From JANQEA01 sp964466035 (lineage in GTDB: Bacteria > Bipolaricaulota > Bipolaricaulia > UBA7950 > UBA9294), in NCBI GenBank assembly GCA_964466035.1, contig CAYXLR010000004.1:1-64000 (forward strand): DNA of 64,000 bases. Reading direction: 5' to 3'. The first letter of the stretch is position 1. Every line of letters starts with the position of its first letter. The position numbers and the translations under genes were made by a program. Below the pieces are notes generated by a model that saw only the letters and a list, made by a program, of their open reading frames with translations, was not told where the DNA came from and ran no database searches. This document shows, in pieces, positions 42,801 to 52,335 of this stretch.

Positions 42801-44585
42801 GACCATTCCGTCGTCGTCAGACGTCCTCTCGCCGACCTGATCGTCGAGAAGATCGTCGACGATCCGTTCACGACCGAAGGGGCGACCGTCGCGTTCACCG
42901 TCACGGTGACCAACGGCGGACCCGATACCGCGACGGGCGTCGCGCTTCAGGACGTCCTGCCGCTCGGCCTGTTGTACGTCTCCGACAACGGAGGCGGCGA
43001 CTACAGCGAAGTCACCGATCGCTGGACCGTCGGGACGTTGCCCGTCGGCTCGTCGGCGTCGCTGCGGATCTCCGCGCTCGTCGACGAAGGAACGCTCGGC
43101 ACGACGATCACCAACACTGCGCTGGTCATCGAGACCGACATCGAGGACCCGGACGAGTCGAACAACGAGGACTCGGCCGACGTCACCGTCATCGCGGCGG
43201 ACCTCGCGGTGGTCAAGACCGTCGACAACCCGACGCCGGCCGAGGGCGACTCGATCGTCTGGACGATCACCGTGCTGAACAACGGTCCCGACGACGCGAC
43301 CGGCATCGTGATCTCCGACGTCCTCCCCGACGGTCTGATCTACGTCGACGACGACGGCGCCGGCAGCTACAACGAGGCCTCCGGCGACTGGATCATCGCG
43401 CTCCTGCCGATCGCCGGGTCGCGCACGCTGCACATCACCGCGGAAACGGAAGCCGGCACGGCCGGCCAGACGATCGTCAACGTCGCCTCGATCGAGGAAT
43501 CGGATCTTCCCGATCCGAACCCGGCGAACGACGAGGACGACGACGAGATCACCGTCACCGAAGGGGTCGCAGGCGGCGGTGGGTCGGTCGAGTGTGAGGA
43601 GAAGGTGATCATCAGCGAGATCGCCTGGGCCGGCACGGCGGCCGGTCCCGAGGACGAGTGGATCGAGCTGCGCAACATCGGCAGCGAGCCGATCGACCTG
43701 AACGGCTGGGTGCTCCGCTGGCGGAAGAAGGAGCCGGTGAGCCCCGAGGACTTCCGCTGGAAGGTCGTCCCGCTCTCCGGCGTCCTCGCGCCGGCCGCGC
43801 AGTCGGCCTGCGAGCTCGCGGAGAACGATCCGATCCCGTCGATCGAGTTCATCGAGCGCGACGACGGTCTGTCGTGGAGGGTCGTCGCACGCCCGGTCGA
43901 CCTCGACGAGAGCTACCTCCTGCTCGAGCGGGGGAGCGATTTCACGGTGCTCAATCTCGACGCCGACATCGTCTACGACGACGTCGAGCCCTACGAGATG
44001 GAGCTCTCCAACGAGGGCGACATCATCGAGCTGCTCGATGCGGACGGCCAGGTGGTCGACACCGCGAACGCGTTCGACTCGTTCGGCGGCGGCTGGCCCG
44101 CCGGGAACGCGCGAACCTTCGCGACGATGGAGCGGACCGATCCGCTCGGTCCCGACGAGCCGGAAAACTGGCACACCAACCTCGGGATCGTCACCCGCGG
44201 CGTCGACGCGAACGGACGGCCGCTCGTCGCCACGTCCGACGTCATCAACTCGCAGACGCTGGAGGAGATGGAGCTGTTCGCCGACCTCCGGCCGACGATC
44301 ACGATGGCCGGGACGCCGCTCGAAGTCGGGCTCGACCTGCCGCGAAGCGAGCGGGCGCAGACCGGTTGGCCGTGGATCCGCGTCACGCAGCCGACGACCG
44401 TCGGTTCTCCCGGCGTCGCCGGCGCCGGCGGCGGCGTCTCCCCGGTCTTCTCGTTCACCAGCCGGTACGAAGGCGACCTTTACCTGCTCGGGATCGACAC
44501 CGCCGGGCTCCCGGCGGGCGACTACCTCGTCTGGGTCGTCTACGGCGAAGGGGAGATCGTCCTCGTCCCGATCACCGTCCGCTAG
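39852..44585 (+). CDS. Giant exported repeat protein with DUF11, invasin-like repeats and lamin-tail domain (adhesin-like)
   Basis: At least 1577 residues; an assembly gap lies inside. A signal helix at about residues 22-40 (ARIVFALLLATAAILAAGV) follows a basic start. Residues 50-240 are a Cys-containing unique domain. DUF11 module 1 spans 240-362; 103-residue Ig-like/Big_1-type repeats span 363-536 (one partly hidden by N); six more DUF11-type modules run to about 1240 (typical ITYEITVTNDGPTDATGV, DVLPTGL). A lamin-tail-like domain begins at 1248 (VIISEIAWAG...DEWIELRNIG). No LPXTG, PEP-CTERM or transmembrane anchor is seen at the end. Asp-rich modules suggest calcium binding. Likely a c-di-GMP-controlled surface or matrix protein. 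Confidence 0.85.
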   Translation: MTERADKWQLLRKRSTQGRASARIVFALLLATAAILAAGVHVSGLDMAGDPMDAQWINPSPSVSISPGSPADTTEATWGTPQNGSPSGYTFEVNASLDEIVSGEQFLLGTFTHENWPVTGTTLESITLRILLHFSNPEIGTVTIEVPMSHDETDNSPTGTYSCSQCPGGQCIQLSGCAYDVPENSICYGCADRVQITTTSVDIDIGDETCSLEVRLGSSTTFYTEERESNSIQMYGYFDCPIADLIVEKTGPATVLAGGSITYEITVTNDGPTDATGVELDDVLPTGLSNASYVITSGGTGSGSWIGSYTIGDLDVGDSIAFQITADVDPGTIGDLDNEACAEGDQPDPDDTNNCDDTTTTVIDVRLSLDPPFDTNEIGDXXXXXXXXXXXXXXXXXXXXXXXXXXXXXXXXXXDGTVAGATADADDTADKDWIDVRLSLDPPFDTNEIGDPHVFTATLEYDDGSGWSPLAGETIDFVITSGPGDLNVDSDTTDANGEASVTLNSSATGTTTVEASFDGTVAGATADADDTADKDWVKTDITIDKTVTDVGGDGPAGTVDKADDVISYRIVVGNAGTRDLTGISVSDPLLGTLTGPSGDAGGDGVLGVGESWTYTGSYTVLQSDIDSNGIDSDGAADNDGDIDNTATVSSNELPDESDSEAVQISVGPNYTIDKTVTDVGGDGPAGAVDEAGDVISYRIVVENIGNVSLTGVSVSDPLLDPLSGPTGDDGDGVLDVGESWTYTGSYTALQSDIDDNGGGDGDIDNTATVSSNELPDESDSEDVPLSRNPSIGIVKTGDAGPVNAGQTIQYSITVTNTGNVTLHNVTLNDAKLGLSQNLGTLDPGDSATVTPTYATSEADLPGPVVNTAIADSDETGPANDSHSVDVLGGPALAIVKTGPGEVLVGETIAYTITVTNVGDVTLHNVGVSDAKLGLINVPVGDLAPGASATVTPAPTYGPTTEADVPRVDNTASADSDETDPISDDHSVVVRRPLADLIVEKIVDDPFTTEGATVAFTVTVTNGGPDTATGVALQDVLPLGLLYVSDNGGGDYSEVTDRWTVGTLPVGSSASLRISALVDEGTLGTTITNTALVIETDIEDPDESNNEDSADVTVIAADLAVVKTVDNPTPAEGDSIVWTITVLNNGPDDATGIVISDVLPDGLIYVDDDGAGSYNEASGDWIIALLPIAGSRTLHITAETEAGTAGQTIVNVASIEESDLPDPNPANDEDDDEITVTEGVAGGGGSVECEEKVIISEIAWAGTAAGPEDEWIELRNIGSEPIDLNGWVLRWRKKEPVSPEDFRWKVVPLSGVLAPAAQSACELAENDPIPSIEFIERDDGLSWRVVARPVDLDESYLLLERGSDFTVLNLDADIVYDDVEPYEMELSNEGDIIELLDADGQVVDTANAFDSFGGGWPAGNARTFATMERTDPLGPDEPENWHTNLGIVTRGVDANGRPLVATSDVINSQTLEEMELFADLRPTITMAGTPLEVGLDLPRSERAQTGWPWIRVTQPTTVGSPGVAGAGGGVSPVFSFTSRYEGDLYLLGIDTAGLPAGDYLVWVVYGEGEIVLVPITVR
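40938..41459 (+). repeat. 309-bp tandem repeat in the adhesin gene
   Basis: The 54 bases at 40938-40991 are repeated exactly at 41151-41204. The 58 bases from 41092 recur from 41401 with one change (GACTGG to GATTGG). The unit is 309 bp (103 codons, DVRLSLDPPFDTNEIGD... to ...DADDTADKDW), an invasin/Big_1-type Ig repeat. The near identity explains why assembly broke here. Confidence 0.85.
40992..41091. other. Assembly gap of 100 N
   Basis: Exactly 100 N, the usual placeholder for unknown length. The flanking repeat phase shows that the missing piece runs from base 55 to base 250 of a 309-bp unit, so its real size should be 196 bp plus a multiple of 309. That keeps the reading frame open. Confidence 0.95.
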
Positions 44586-44607
44586 AACGACGCACGACCG
44601 CATTCGG

Positions 44608-44645
44608 AAGGCTCCGATCTCCCGATCGGAGCCTTCTTCTTCGTT
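44608..44645 (+). terminator. Intrinsic terminator of the adhesin operon
   Basis: AAGGCTCCGATC (44608-44619) and GATCGGAGCCTT (44624-44635) form a 12-bp perfect stem with a TCCC loop, followed by the T-rich TCTTCTTCGTT. It lies 23 bases after the adhesin stop. Confidence 0.9.
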
Positions 44646-44649
44646 CCGT

Positions 44650-44679
44650 TTGCCCGCCGAGCGATGCCTCCCGTATGAT
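44650..44679 (+). promoter_or_regulatory. Promoter of the DAK2-DegV gene, probably leaderless
   Basis: TTGCCC (44650-44655), an 18-base spacer and TATGAT (44674-44679). The ATG at 44689 comes nine bases later with no ribosome site, so the RNA probably begins at or next to the start codon. Confidence 0.55.
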
Positions 44680-44688
44680 CCGAGCGTC

Positions 44689-46536
44689 ATGTCAAGGCCG
44701 TCCGATCGCTCGGTTCGAACCCTCACGCGCGACTTCCTGCAGCAGTCGGTCATCGCCGGCGCCCGCCGCGTCATCGCGCACCGGGACCATCTCGACCGGA
44801 TCAACGTCTTCCCCGTGCCGGATCGCGACACCGGGACGAACCTCGCGCTGACCATGCGCGCGATCGTCGACGGGTTGCAGCGACCGCTCCCCTCCCTCGC
44901 CGCCGTCAGCTCGTCGATCGCGTCGAGTGCCCTCACCGGCGCGCAGGGGAACTCCGGGGTGATCTTCGCCCAGTTCTTCCAGGGCCTCCGAGAAGGCTTC
45001 AGCGATTCGGTCCAAGTGTCCGCCCGCCGCTTCGCCGACGCCCTCCGCCGCGCGTCGACGCGGGCCCGCGAGGCGCTCGCCCAGCCGCGCGAGGGGACGA
45101 TCCTGACGGTGATCAGCGACGTCGCCGAACACCTGTCGAAACACGCGGAGCGGCTTCCCGATTTCAAGGCGTTGCTGGACGAGGGGCTCCGCGTGGCGAA
45201 GGAATCGCTCGCCGAGACGCCGGACCACCTCGCCGCATTGAAGCAAGCGGGGGTCGTCGACGCCGGCGCGCTCGGCTTCGTCCACTTCCTCGAAGGGATC
45301 CGGGACTTCTTCCACCGCGGAGCGAACGACGGGGGGACGCCGCCCACGATCGACGAGCCGGCCGCGCCGACGCCGAGGCCCACTCCCCAGCGGCTCGACT
45401 TCCGCTATTGCGTCGAGGCGGTCGTCCGGGGCGAGCGGATCCCGCGACGCGACGTCATCGAACGGCTTTCGACCCTCGGCGACTCGGTCGTCGTTGCGGG
45501 GACGGACACCGAGATCCACGCCCACGTCCACACCAACGTGCCGGCGTACGCGCTCGCCCTGCTCGCGGAGCACGGAGAGGTTCAGTGCCCGAAGATCGAG
45601 GACATGCTCGTCGCGATCGAAGGCGAGCCGGCGGCCGAAACCCGCAGCGGGATCGCACTCGTCACCGATTCGGCCTGCGACCTCCCGATGGAGATTCTCA
45701 CGGAGCGGAGGGTCCACGTCGTTCCGGTTCGCCTCGCGTTCGGCGACGAGGTCCTCCTCGATCGGGTCGACATCACGCCGGGACAGTTCTACGATCGGCT
45801 CTCGACGTCTCCCGTCTTCCCGAAGACGTCTCAGCCCCGCCCGATCGACTTCCTCACGGTGTACCGGCACCTGGCACGGACCTACGAAGGGATCGTCTCC
45901 GTTCACCTCTCGGCCGAGGTCTCCGGGACCCTCCAGAGCGCGCAGACCGCCGCGCGGCGGGTCGGCGAGGAGGCCGGCGTCCCGATCGAGATCGTCGACT
46001 GCCGCTCCGCCTCGGCCGCCGAGGGGCTCGTCGTCTGGGCGGCCTCGAGGGCGATCGAGGCGGGGTGCACGCTCGCGGAGTGCGCCGAGATCGCCCGCGA
46101 GACGGCGCGGAGCACGTACGTCTACGTCTACGTCCCGACGGTCGAGTACTTCGTCCGTGGCGGGCGGCTCTCTCCGATGCGAGGGCGCGTCGCCAAGCTC
46201 CTTCGTCTCTGCCCGGTCCTCACGGTCGAGGACGGGGGGATCGTGCTGGCCGGGAAGGCGTTCGGGCCGCGCGCCGCGCAGCGGCGCGTCCTCAAGGAGG
46301 TCCTCCGACACGCGCGCGGGATGCACCGCCCGACGTTCGTCGTCAGCCAATCGGCCGCTCCGGAGCTCGTCGAGAGATATCGCACCGAGCTCCTCCTCCA
46401 GGCGAAAGACGCCCGCGTGTGGGTGACCGACACGGCGCCGGCGATCGGGTGCCACGCCGGCCCCGGAGCCGCCGCCATCGCGGTCACCGACGCGGGCTTC
46501 GTCGACCGGCGGATCGAGGCGGCGGCCGCCCGCTGA
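44689..46536 (+). CDS. Fused DAK2-domain (FakA-like) and DegV-domain (FakB-like) fatty acid kinase protein
   Basis: A 615-residue fusion. Residues 1-200 are a DAK2 kinase domain (INVFPVPDRDTGTNLALTMRAI, SSALTGAQGNSGVIFAQFFQG); the usual DGDTG has Arg for Gly (DRDTG), but the Asp residues that hold Mg-ATP are present. A middle FakA-like domain follows (FRYCVEAVV). From about residue 320 comes DegV (GIALVTDSACDLPMEILTE, FPKTSQPRP, VSVHLSAEVSGTLQSAQTA), the fatty-acid-binding FakB. Together they would phosphorylate fatty acids to acyl phosphates. The next gene is PlsY, which uses acyl phosphate; their stop and start overlap (TGATG). Confidence 0.85.
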   Translation: MSRPSDRSVRTLTRDFLQQSVIAGARRVIAHRDHLDRINVFPVPDRDTGTNLALTMRAIVDGLQRPLPSLAAVSSSIASSALTGAQGNSGVIFAQFFQGLREGFSDSVQVSARRFADALRRASTRAREALAQPREGTILTVISDVAEHLSKHAERLPDFKALLDEGLRVAKESLAETPDHLAALKQAGVVDAGALGFVHFLEGIRDFFHRGANDGGTPPTIDEPAAPTPRPTPQRLDFRYCVEAVVRGERIPRRDVIERLSTLGDSVVVAGTDTEIHAHVHTNVPAYALALLAEHGEVQCPKIEDMLVAIEGEPAAETRSGIALVTDSACDLPMEILTERRVHVVPVRLAFGDEVLLDRVDITPGQFYDRLSTSPVFPKTSQPRPIDFLTVYRHLARTYEGIVSVHLSAEVSGTLQSAQTAARRVGEEAGVPIEIVDCRSASAAEGLVVWAASRAIEAGCTLAECAEIARETARSTYVYVYVPTVEYFVRGGRLSPMRGRVAKLLRLCPVLTVEDGGIVLAGKAFGPRAAQRRVLKEVLRHARGMHRPTFVVSQSAAPELVERYRTELLLQAKDARVWVTDTAPAIGCHAGPGAAAIAVTDAGFVDRRIEAAAAR

Positions 46537-47186
46537 TGGCCCTCGCCGCGCTCCTCGTCCTCTCGTACCTGCTCGGCGCCTTTCCGTCGGCGATCGTCAT
46601 CGGCCGGATCCTCAGAGGGATCGACATCCGCCAGCACGGAAGCGGCAACGCCGGGGCGACGAACGCGTGGCGGGTCCTCGGATGGCGCGGCGGCCTTCCG
46701 GTGGCCGCGTTCGACGTCGCGAAGGGCGCGGCGGCTGCCGCGGGGATCGCCCGACTCCCGCTCGGCCCGCTCCCGCTGAGCGTCGAGGTCGTCGCCGTCC
46801 TCTGCGGGATCGCCGCGGTCCTCGGGCACGTCTTCCCGATCTACACCGGTTTCCGCGGCGGAAAGGGCGTCGCCACGGCCGGCGGCATGCTCGTGGCAAC
46901 GGCTCCGATCCCCGTCGGCTGCGCGCTCGGCGTCTTCCTCGTCGCGCTGTTCCTGTCCGGGGTAGTCTCCCTCGGGTCGATCCTCGCCGCGTGGGCGATT
47001 CCCGTCTCCGCGCTCCTCCTCGGTCTGCTCACCGACCTCGATCATCCGCCGCTGTTGATCGGCCTGACCGGCGGCCTGGCCCTGTTCATCCTCTACACCC
47101 ACAGGACCAACATCGCCCGCCTTCTGAAGGGCGAGGAGCGATCGTTCCCCCGCCTTCAGCTCTGGAGGCGCCTCCTCCGCCGCTAG
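46536..47186 (+). CDS. plsY: Acyl-phosphate glycerol-3-phosphate acyltransferase
   Basis: A 216-residue integral membrane protein with the PlsY motifs: LLGAFPSAIVIGRILRGIDI, then the conserved HGSGNAGATNAWRVLGW and FPIYTGFRGGKGVATAGGML. It transfers an acyl group from acyl phosphate to glycerol 3-phosphate, the first acylation in phospholipid synthesis. One-base overlap with the preceding DAK2-DegV gene (TGATG) means coupled translation, so the acyl-phosphate maker and user are produced together. Confidence 0.92.
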   Translation: MALAALLVLSYLLGAFPSAIVIGRILRGIDIRQHGSGNAGATNAWRVLGWRGGLPVAAFDVAKGAAAAAGIARLPLGPLPLSVEVVAVLCGIAAVLGHVFPIYTGFRGGKGVATAGGMLVATAPIPVGCALGVFLVALFLSGVVSLGSILAAWAIPVSALLLGLLTDLDHPPLLIGLTGGLALFILYTHRTNIARLLKGEERSFPRLQLWRRLLRR

Positions 47187-47225
47187 CGCGGGCTTTATGG
47201 ACGATATTACCGTGCTGTACTGTGT

Positions 47226-47254
47226 TTGACGCTTTTCGAGCCGGGTGCTACAAT
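47226..47254 (+). promoter_or_regulatory. Sigma-70 promoter of ftsH
   Basis: TTGACG (47226-47231), exactly 17 bases, then TACAAT (47249-47254). The start falls near 47261; AAGGAG lies before the ATG at 47282. Confidence 0.75.
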
Positions 47255-47281
47255 CGGACCGACCTCAGCTAAGGAGAACGC

Positions 47282-49120
<1,839 letters not shown>

Positions 49121-49138
49121 CGCGGCGGCCTTCCCCTT

Positions 49139-50656
49139 CTACTCCACCGGCGGTTCCCCGCCGTCGCGCCGGAACCGCCCGACCAGGGACCAGAGCGGCG
49201 TCGTTCGAACGTACGCAACGTAGAAGACGACGCCGGCGACGAGCGGTGCGAAGACCGCCCACGCCGGCGGACCGTCGCCGACGGCCCGCCGGATCCCCCA
49301 CGCCACGCCGTAGAGCGCACCGCTGCCGACCCCGACGACGCACAGGTGCCGCCACGGGAACCGCGTCCGAGGGATCAGGAAAAGCCCGAGCAGGAGCGCG
49401 TTCACGACCCCGGAGATCCCGGTGGCCAGCGCCAGTCCCGCCTCGCGCATCGTCGAGACGAGCGCCAGGTCGAGCGCGACGTTCACCCCGACGGCCACGG
49501 TGGCGGCGAGAAGCGGAAGGCGGGTCCGCCTCAGCGCGTAGAACGCGCGGGAGAAGAGGTAGACCAGCCCGTAGGGGAAGAGGCCGATCAGGTAGAACGA
49601 GAGGACGCGCGCCGTTCGGAGCGTGTCGTCCGGCGTGAACGACCCGTGCTCGAACAGAAGCCGCACGACGTCCGCACCGATCGCGAGGAGTCCGACCATC
49701 GCCGGGAGAAGGACGAGCGCGGAGAGCGCGATCCCGTCGCCCAGGTACGAGGAGAAGCGGCCGTCCTCTTCCCGCGCTCGCGCCTCGGAGAACCTCGGCA
49801 ACAACGCCGTCGCGACGGAGACGGCGAACACGCCGAGCGGCAGCTGGAAGAGCCGCATCCCGTACTGGAGCGACGAGATCCCCCCGTCCCCGAGGTGGGA
49901 GGCGAGCTTGTTGTCGACCAGCAGATTGACCTGCGTCACCGCCAGGATGAGGACCGCCGGGGCCATCAGGCGGACCAATCGGCGGATCTCCGGGTGGATC
50001 GGCCAGAACGTGAGGCGGAATCGAAAGCCGACGCGCAGCAGCGCCGGGATCTGCGCGAGGAGCTGACCGGCCCCGCCGATCAGCGCGCCGACGGCGAGGC
50101 CGAGGACCGGCTGCTCGGGGAACCGTGGCGCGAGGACGAGGACCCCGAGGATCATTCCGACGTTGAACCAGATCGGCGCCGCCGACGCGGCGAAGAACCG
50201 GCGATGCGCGTTGAGGATCCCCATGAAGACCGCGGCGAAGCCGACCAGGGCGATGAACGGGAAGACGATCCGCGTCAGCCCGACGGCGAGCGCCTGCTTC
50301 TCCGGCGCGAAGCCGCTCGCCAGGAACGGAACGTACACCGGCGCGAGCCAGACGCCGAGCCCGACCACCGCAGCGAACAGGAGGATCGACCAGGACAACA
50401 GCGCGCTCGCGAATCGGTCGGCGTCGTCACCGGCGACCCTCAACCCCGTGTAGGAAGGGACGAACGCGGTGGAGAGCGCCCCCTCCGCGAAGAGCTGGCG
50501 CAGAAAATGCGGCACGAAGAAGGCGATCAGAAACGCATCGTAGACGCCGCTCGCCCCGAAGCGATCCGCGATCGCCACGTCCCGGAACAGCCCGAGGAGG
50601 CGCGAGACACCGGTCGCGAGCGCCATCATCAAGACATCGCGGGCGAGCCGCCTCAT
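49139..50656 (-). CDS. murJ: Lipid II flippase MurJ
   Basis: A 505-residue MOP-superfamily protein with about 14 membrane helices. The opening is typical: TGVSRLLGLFRDVAIADRFGAS and FVPHFLRQLFAEGALSTAFVP, with the essential arginines of the flippase cavity. It moves lipid II across the membrane for peptidoglycan synthesis. Its ATG overlaps the stop of the preceding phosphodiester-glycosidase-like gene by four bases. Confidence 0.92.
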   Translation of the reverse strand: MRRLARDVLMMALATGVSRLLGLFRDVAIADRFGASGVYDAFLIAFFVPHFLRQLFAEGALSTAFVPSYTGLRVAGDDADRFASALLSWSILLFAAVVGLGVWLAPVYVPFLASGFAPEKQALAVGLTRIVFPFIALVGFAAVFMGILNAHRRFFAASAAPIWFNVGMILGVLVLAPRFPEQPVLGLAVGALIGGAGQLLAQIPALLRVGFRFRLTFWPIHPEIRRLVRLMAPAVLILAVTQVNLLVDNKLASHLGDGGISSLQYGMRLFQLPLGVFAVSVATALLPRFSEARAREEDGRFSSYLGDGIALSALVLLPAMVGLLAIGADVVRLLFEHGSFTPDDTLRTARVLSFYLIGLFPYGLVYLFSRAFYALRRTRLPLLAATVAVGVNVALDLALVSTMREAGLALATGISGVVNALLLGLFLIPRTRFPWRHLCVVGVGSGALYGVAWGIRRAVGDGPPAWAVFAPLVAGVVFYVAYVRTTPLWSLVGRFRRDGGEPPVE

Positions 50657-52329
50657 GGGGCGAGCGGGACGAGGCAGAGGGCCAGCGCGTACGGATCCCC
50701 TGAGCCGAACCGGTAGATCGAAGACGAATCGCGGACGACGAGCGCGTTCTCACCGCACCGGCTGAGCACGATCGCGTCCCGGATCGGGACCGGCATCATC
50801 GCCAACAGCGCGATCAGGTCTTCGAACGCGTCCGCTTCGTTCCCCCTCTCGCGGACGAAGGAGAGGAGGGTCAGCCCGCCGTGCCAGTCGGTCGCGAGGA
50901 CGGTCCATCCATCCGGGGAATCCGGCGAAGGGGGCTCCGGGATCGCGGCCGGCAGGCCGGAGTCGACCAACACCGGGCCGGCGCAGAACGCGTGGGAGAA
51001 GGAGGTCCCCTCCGGACCGATTCCGCACTCCAGGGACAGCCCGTTCCCCAGCCGGACGAGCGAGAGACGGGCCTTCGCCTCGCCGCTGGCCACGACGAGC
51101 GTCGCCGTCGGATCGGCCGCCACGAACGGCCCCTCGTAGACGGAGACGACCCGATCGCCCCGTACCTTGACCACCGTGAACGATCCGGGCACCCCCCACG
51201 CGATCCCCCCGACGTAGCCCGGCGGGTAGGCGACGACCTCTCCGTAGTGGAGGGGGCGATTGACGTCGTCGACCGGGATGCGTCCCCCTCCGTGCTTGAC
51301 GTAGACGGTGGCGCCGCCGGAGAAGTACACCCACCAGCCGAACAGGTCCAGCCCCAGACCGTCGTACGTCCCGTCGCCGAAGACGTACGGGGTCCCGCCG
51401 ATGATCAGCAGGTCCACGGGGATCGGCGTGCGCGAGCAGCCGAGGTTGATCGCGGCGACGGCGTCCGAGGCGAAGGCCAGCTCCTCGATCGGTGCGACGG
51501 ACCCGAACCCCGACTCGGGGAAGACGGGCGTCAGGCGGTATCGATCTCTCCACGCCTCAACGTAGAGCCAGTCCGCGCGCACCGCCTCCGTCGACAGAAC
51601 GGTCTCCAGCCGATGGAGGACGCACCCTTCATCGACCTGGATCACCGTCTCCGTCGCGGGTCGCTCGGCGGCCTCCAGACAGAGGGAGTAGAACCCCGGG
51701 GACTCGTGGGACGTTCTGCCGACGGTCGCGCCGTCCTGCAGTCCGACCCAGACGTCCACGCTGTTTCGCCCCCCGGACGGGAGGCGAACGCTCTCGATCC
51801 CGCCCTCGCCGAGCAGGATCAACCGCGGTTCGACCTCCGAGCGGCAGTGATGCAGCGTGAAGCGAAGCCCCGTCTCCTCATCCGACGCGTCGATCGTGAT
51901 CGGGACGAACCCGTCGAATCGAAGGACGACGCGCTCTCCCGACACCTCGATCTCCTCCAGCGTCGCGACGGCCGCCTCCACGTACCACGTGCCCCCGACG
52001 CGGTGGGTCGCGCCGCCGACGAGCCCGACCACCCATTCGAGCGCCGCGTAGGGGATCCCGTCCCGCACCGCGTACTGGTCGGCGGCGAGCCCCCGAGTTC
52101 CACCGGACCAGCGGAGGACGAGCCGGTCTCGCTCGATCGTGGTCTCGATCCCGACGGCGAGCCCGAACCCCTCGATCGGAACGAGGATCGAGCCGTCCTC
52201 CACAAGCACCGGATGTTCGAGCAGTGGAAGCACGTCGTTGACGTAGACGGTGACGGCGGCGATCCGGGTCGACCACGCGACGATGAAGAGAAGGCAGACA
52301 GCGATCCCCCCGGCCACCCCACGTTTCAT
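50653..52329 (-). CDS. Exported phosphodiester glycosidase (NAGPA)-like protein
   Basis: A 558-residue protein with a signal peptide (GGIAVCLLFIVAWSTRIAAV). Residues 25-120 resemble a copper-amine-oxidase N-terminal-like domain (VYVNDVLPLLEHPVLVEDGSILVPIEGF); 130-200 are AMIN-like (ERVVLRFDGFVPITIDAS). The C-terminal half follows the NAGPA plan: AAINLGCSRTPIPVDLLIIGGTPY and DGWTVLATDWHGGLTLLSFV...FEDLIALLAMM. In this family the fold cleaves sugar phosphodiesters and is often tied to envelope polymers. The usual NxGGF and final DGGGSS signatures are not preserved, so activity is uncertain. It starts directly upstream of murJ with a four-base overlap. Confidence 0.65.
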   Translation of the reverse strand: MKRGVAGGIAVCLLFIVAWSTRIAAVTVYVNDVLPLLEHPVLVEDGSILVPIEGFGLAVGIETTIERDRLVLRWSGGTRGLAADQYAVRDGIPYAALEWVVGLVGGATHRVGGTWYVEAAVATLEEIEVSGERVVLRFDGFVPITIDASDEETGLRFTLHHCRSEVEPRLILLGEGGIESVRLPSGGRNSVDVWVGLQDGATVGRTSHESPGFYSLCLEAAERPATETVIQVDEGCVLHRLETVLSTEAVRADWLYVEAWRDRYRLTPVFPESGFGSVAPIEELAFASDAVAAINLGCSRTPIPVDLLIIGGTPYVFGDGTYDGLGLDLFGWWVYFSGGATVYVKHGGGRIPVDDVNRPLHYGEVVAYPPGYVGGIAWGVPGSFTVVKVRGDRVVSVYEGPFVAADPTATLVVASGEAKARLSLVRLGNGLSLECGIGPEGTSFSHAFCAGPVLVDSGLPAAIPEPPSPDSPDGWTVLATDWHGGLTLLSFVRERGNEADAFEDLIALLAMMPVPIRDAIVLSRCGENALVVRDSSSIYRFGSGDPYALALCLVPLAP

Positions 52330-52335
52330 CGAGGG

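Noticed and set aside
40029..45383. A 1784-codon open frame on the minus strand opposite the adhesin gene
   Set aside because: It is a shadow of GC-rich coding sequence: Arg/Asp/Val-rich, no start signal, runs through the N gap, and the plus strand has recognised domains and a signal peptide.
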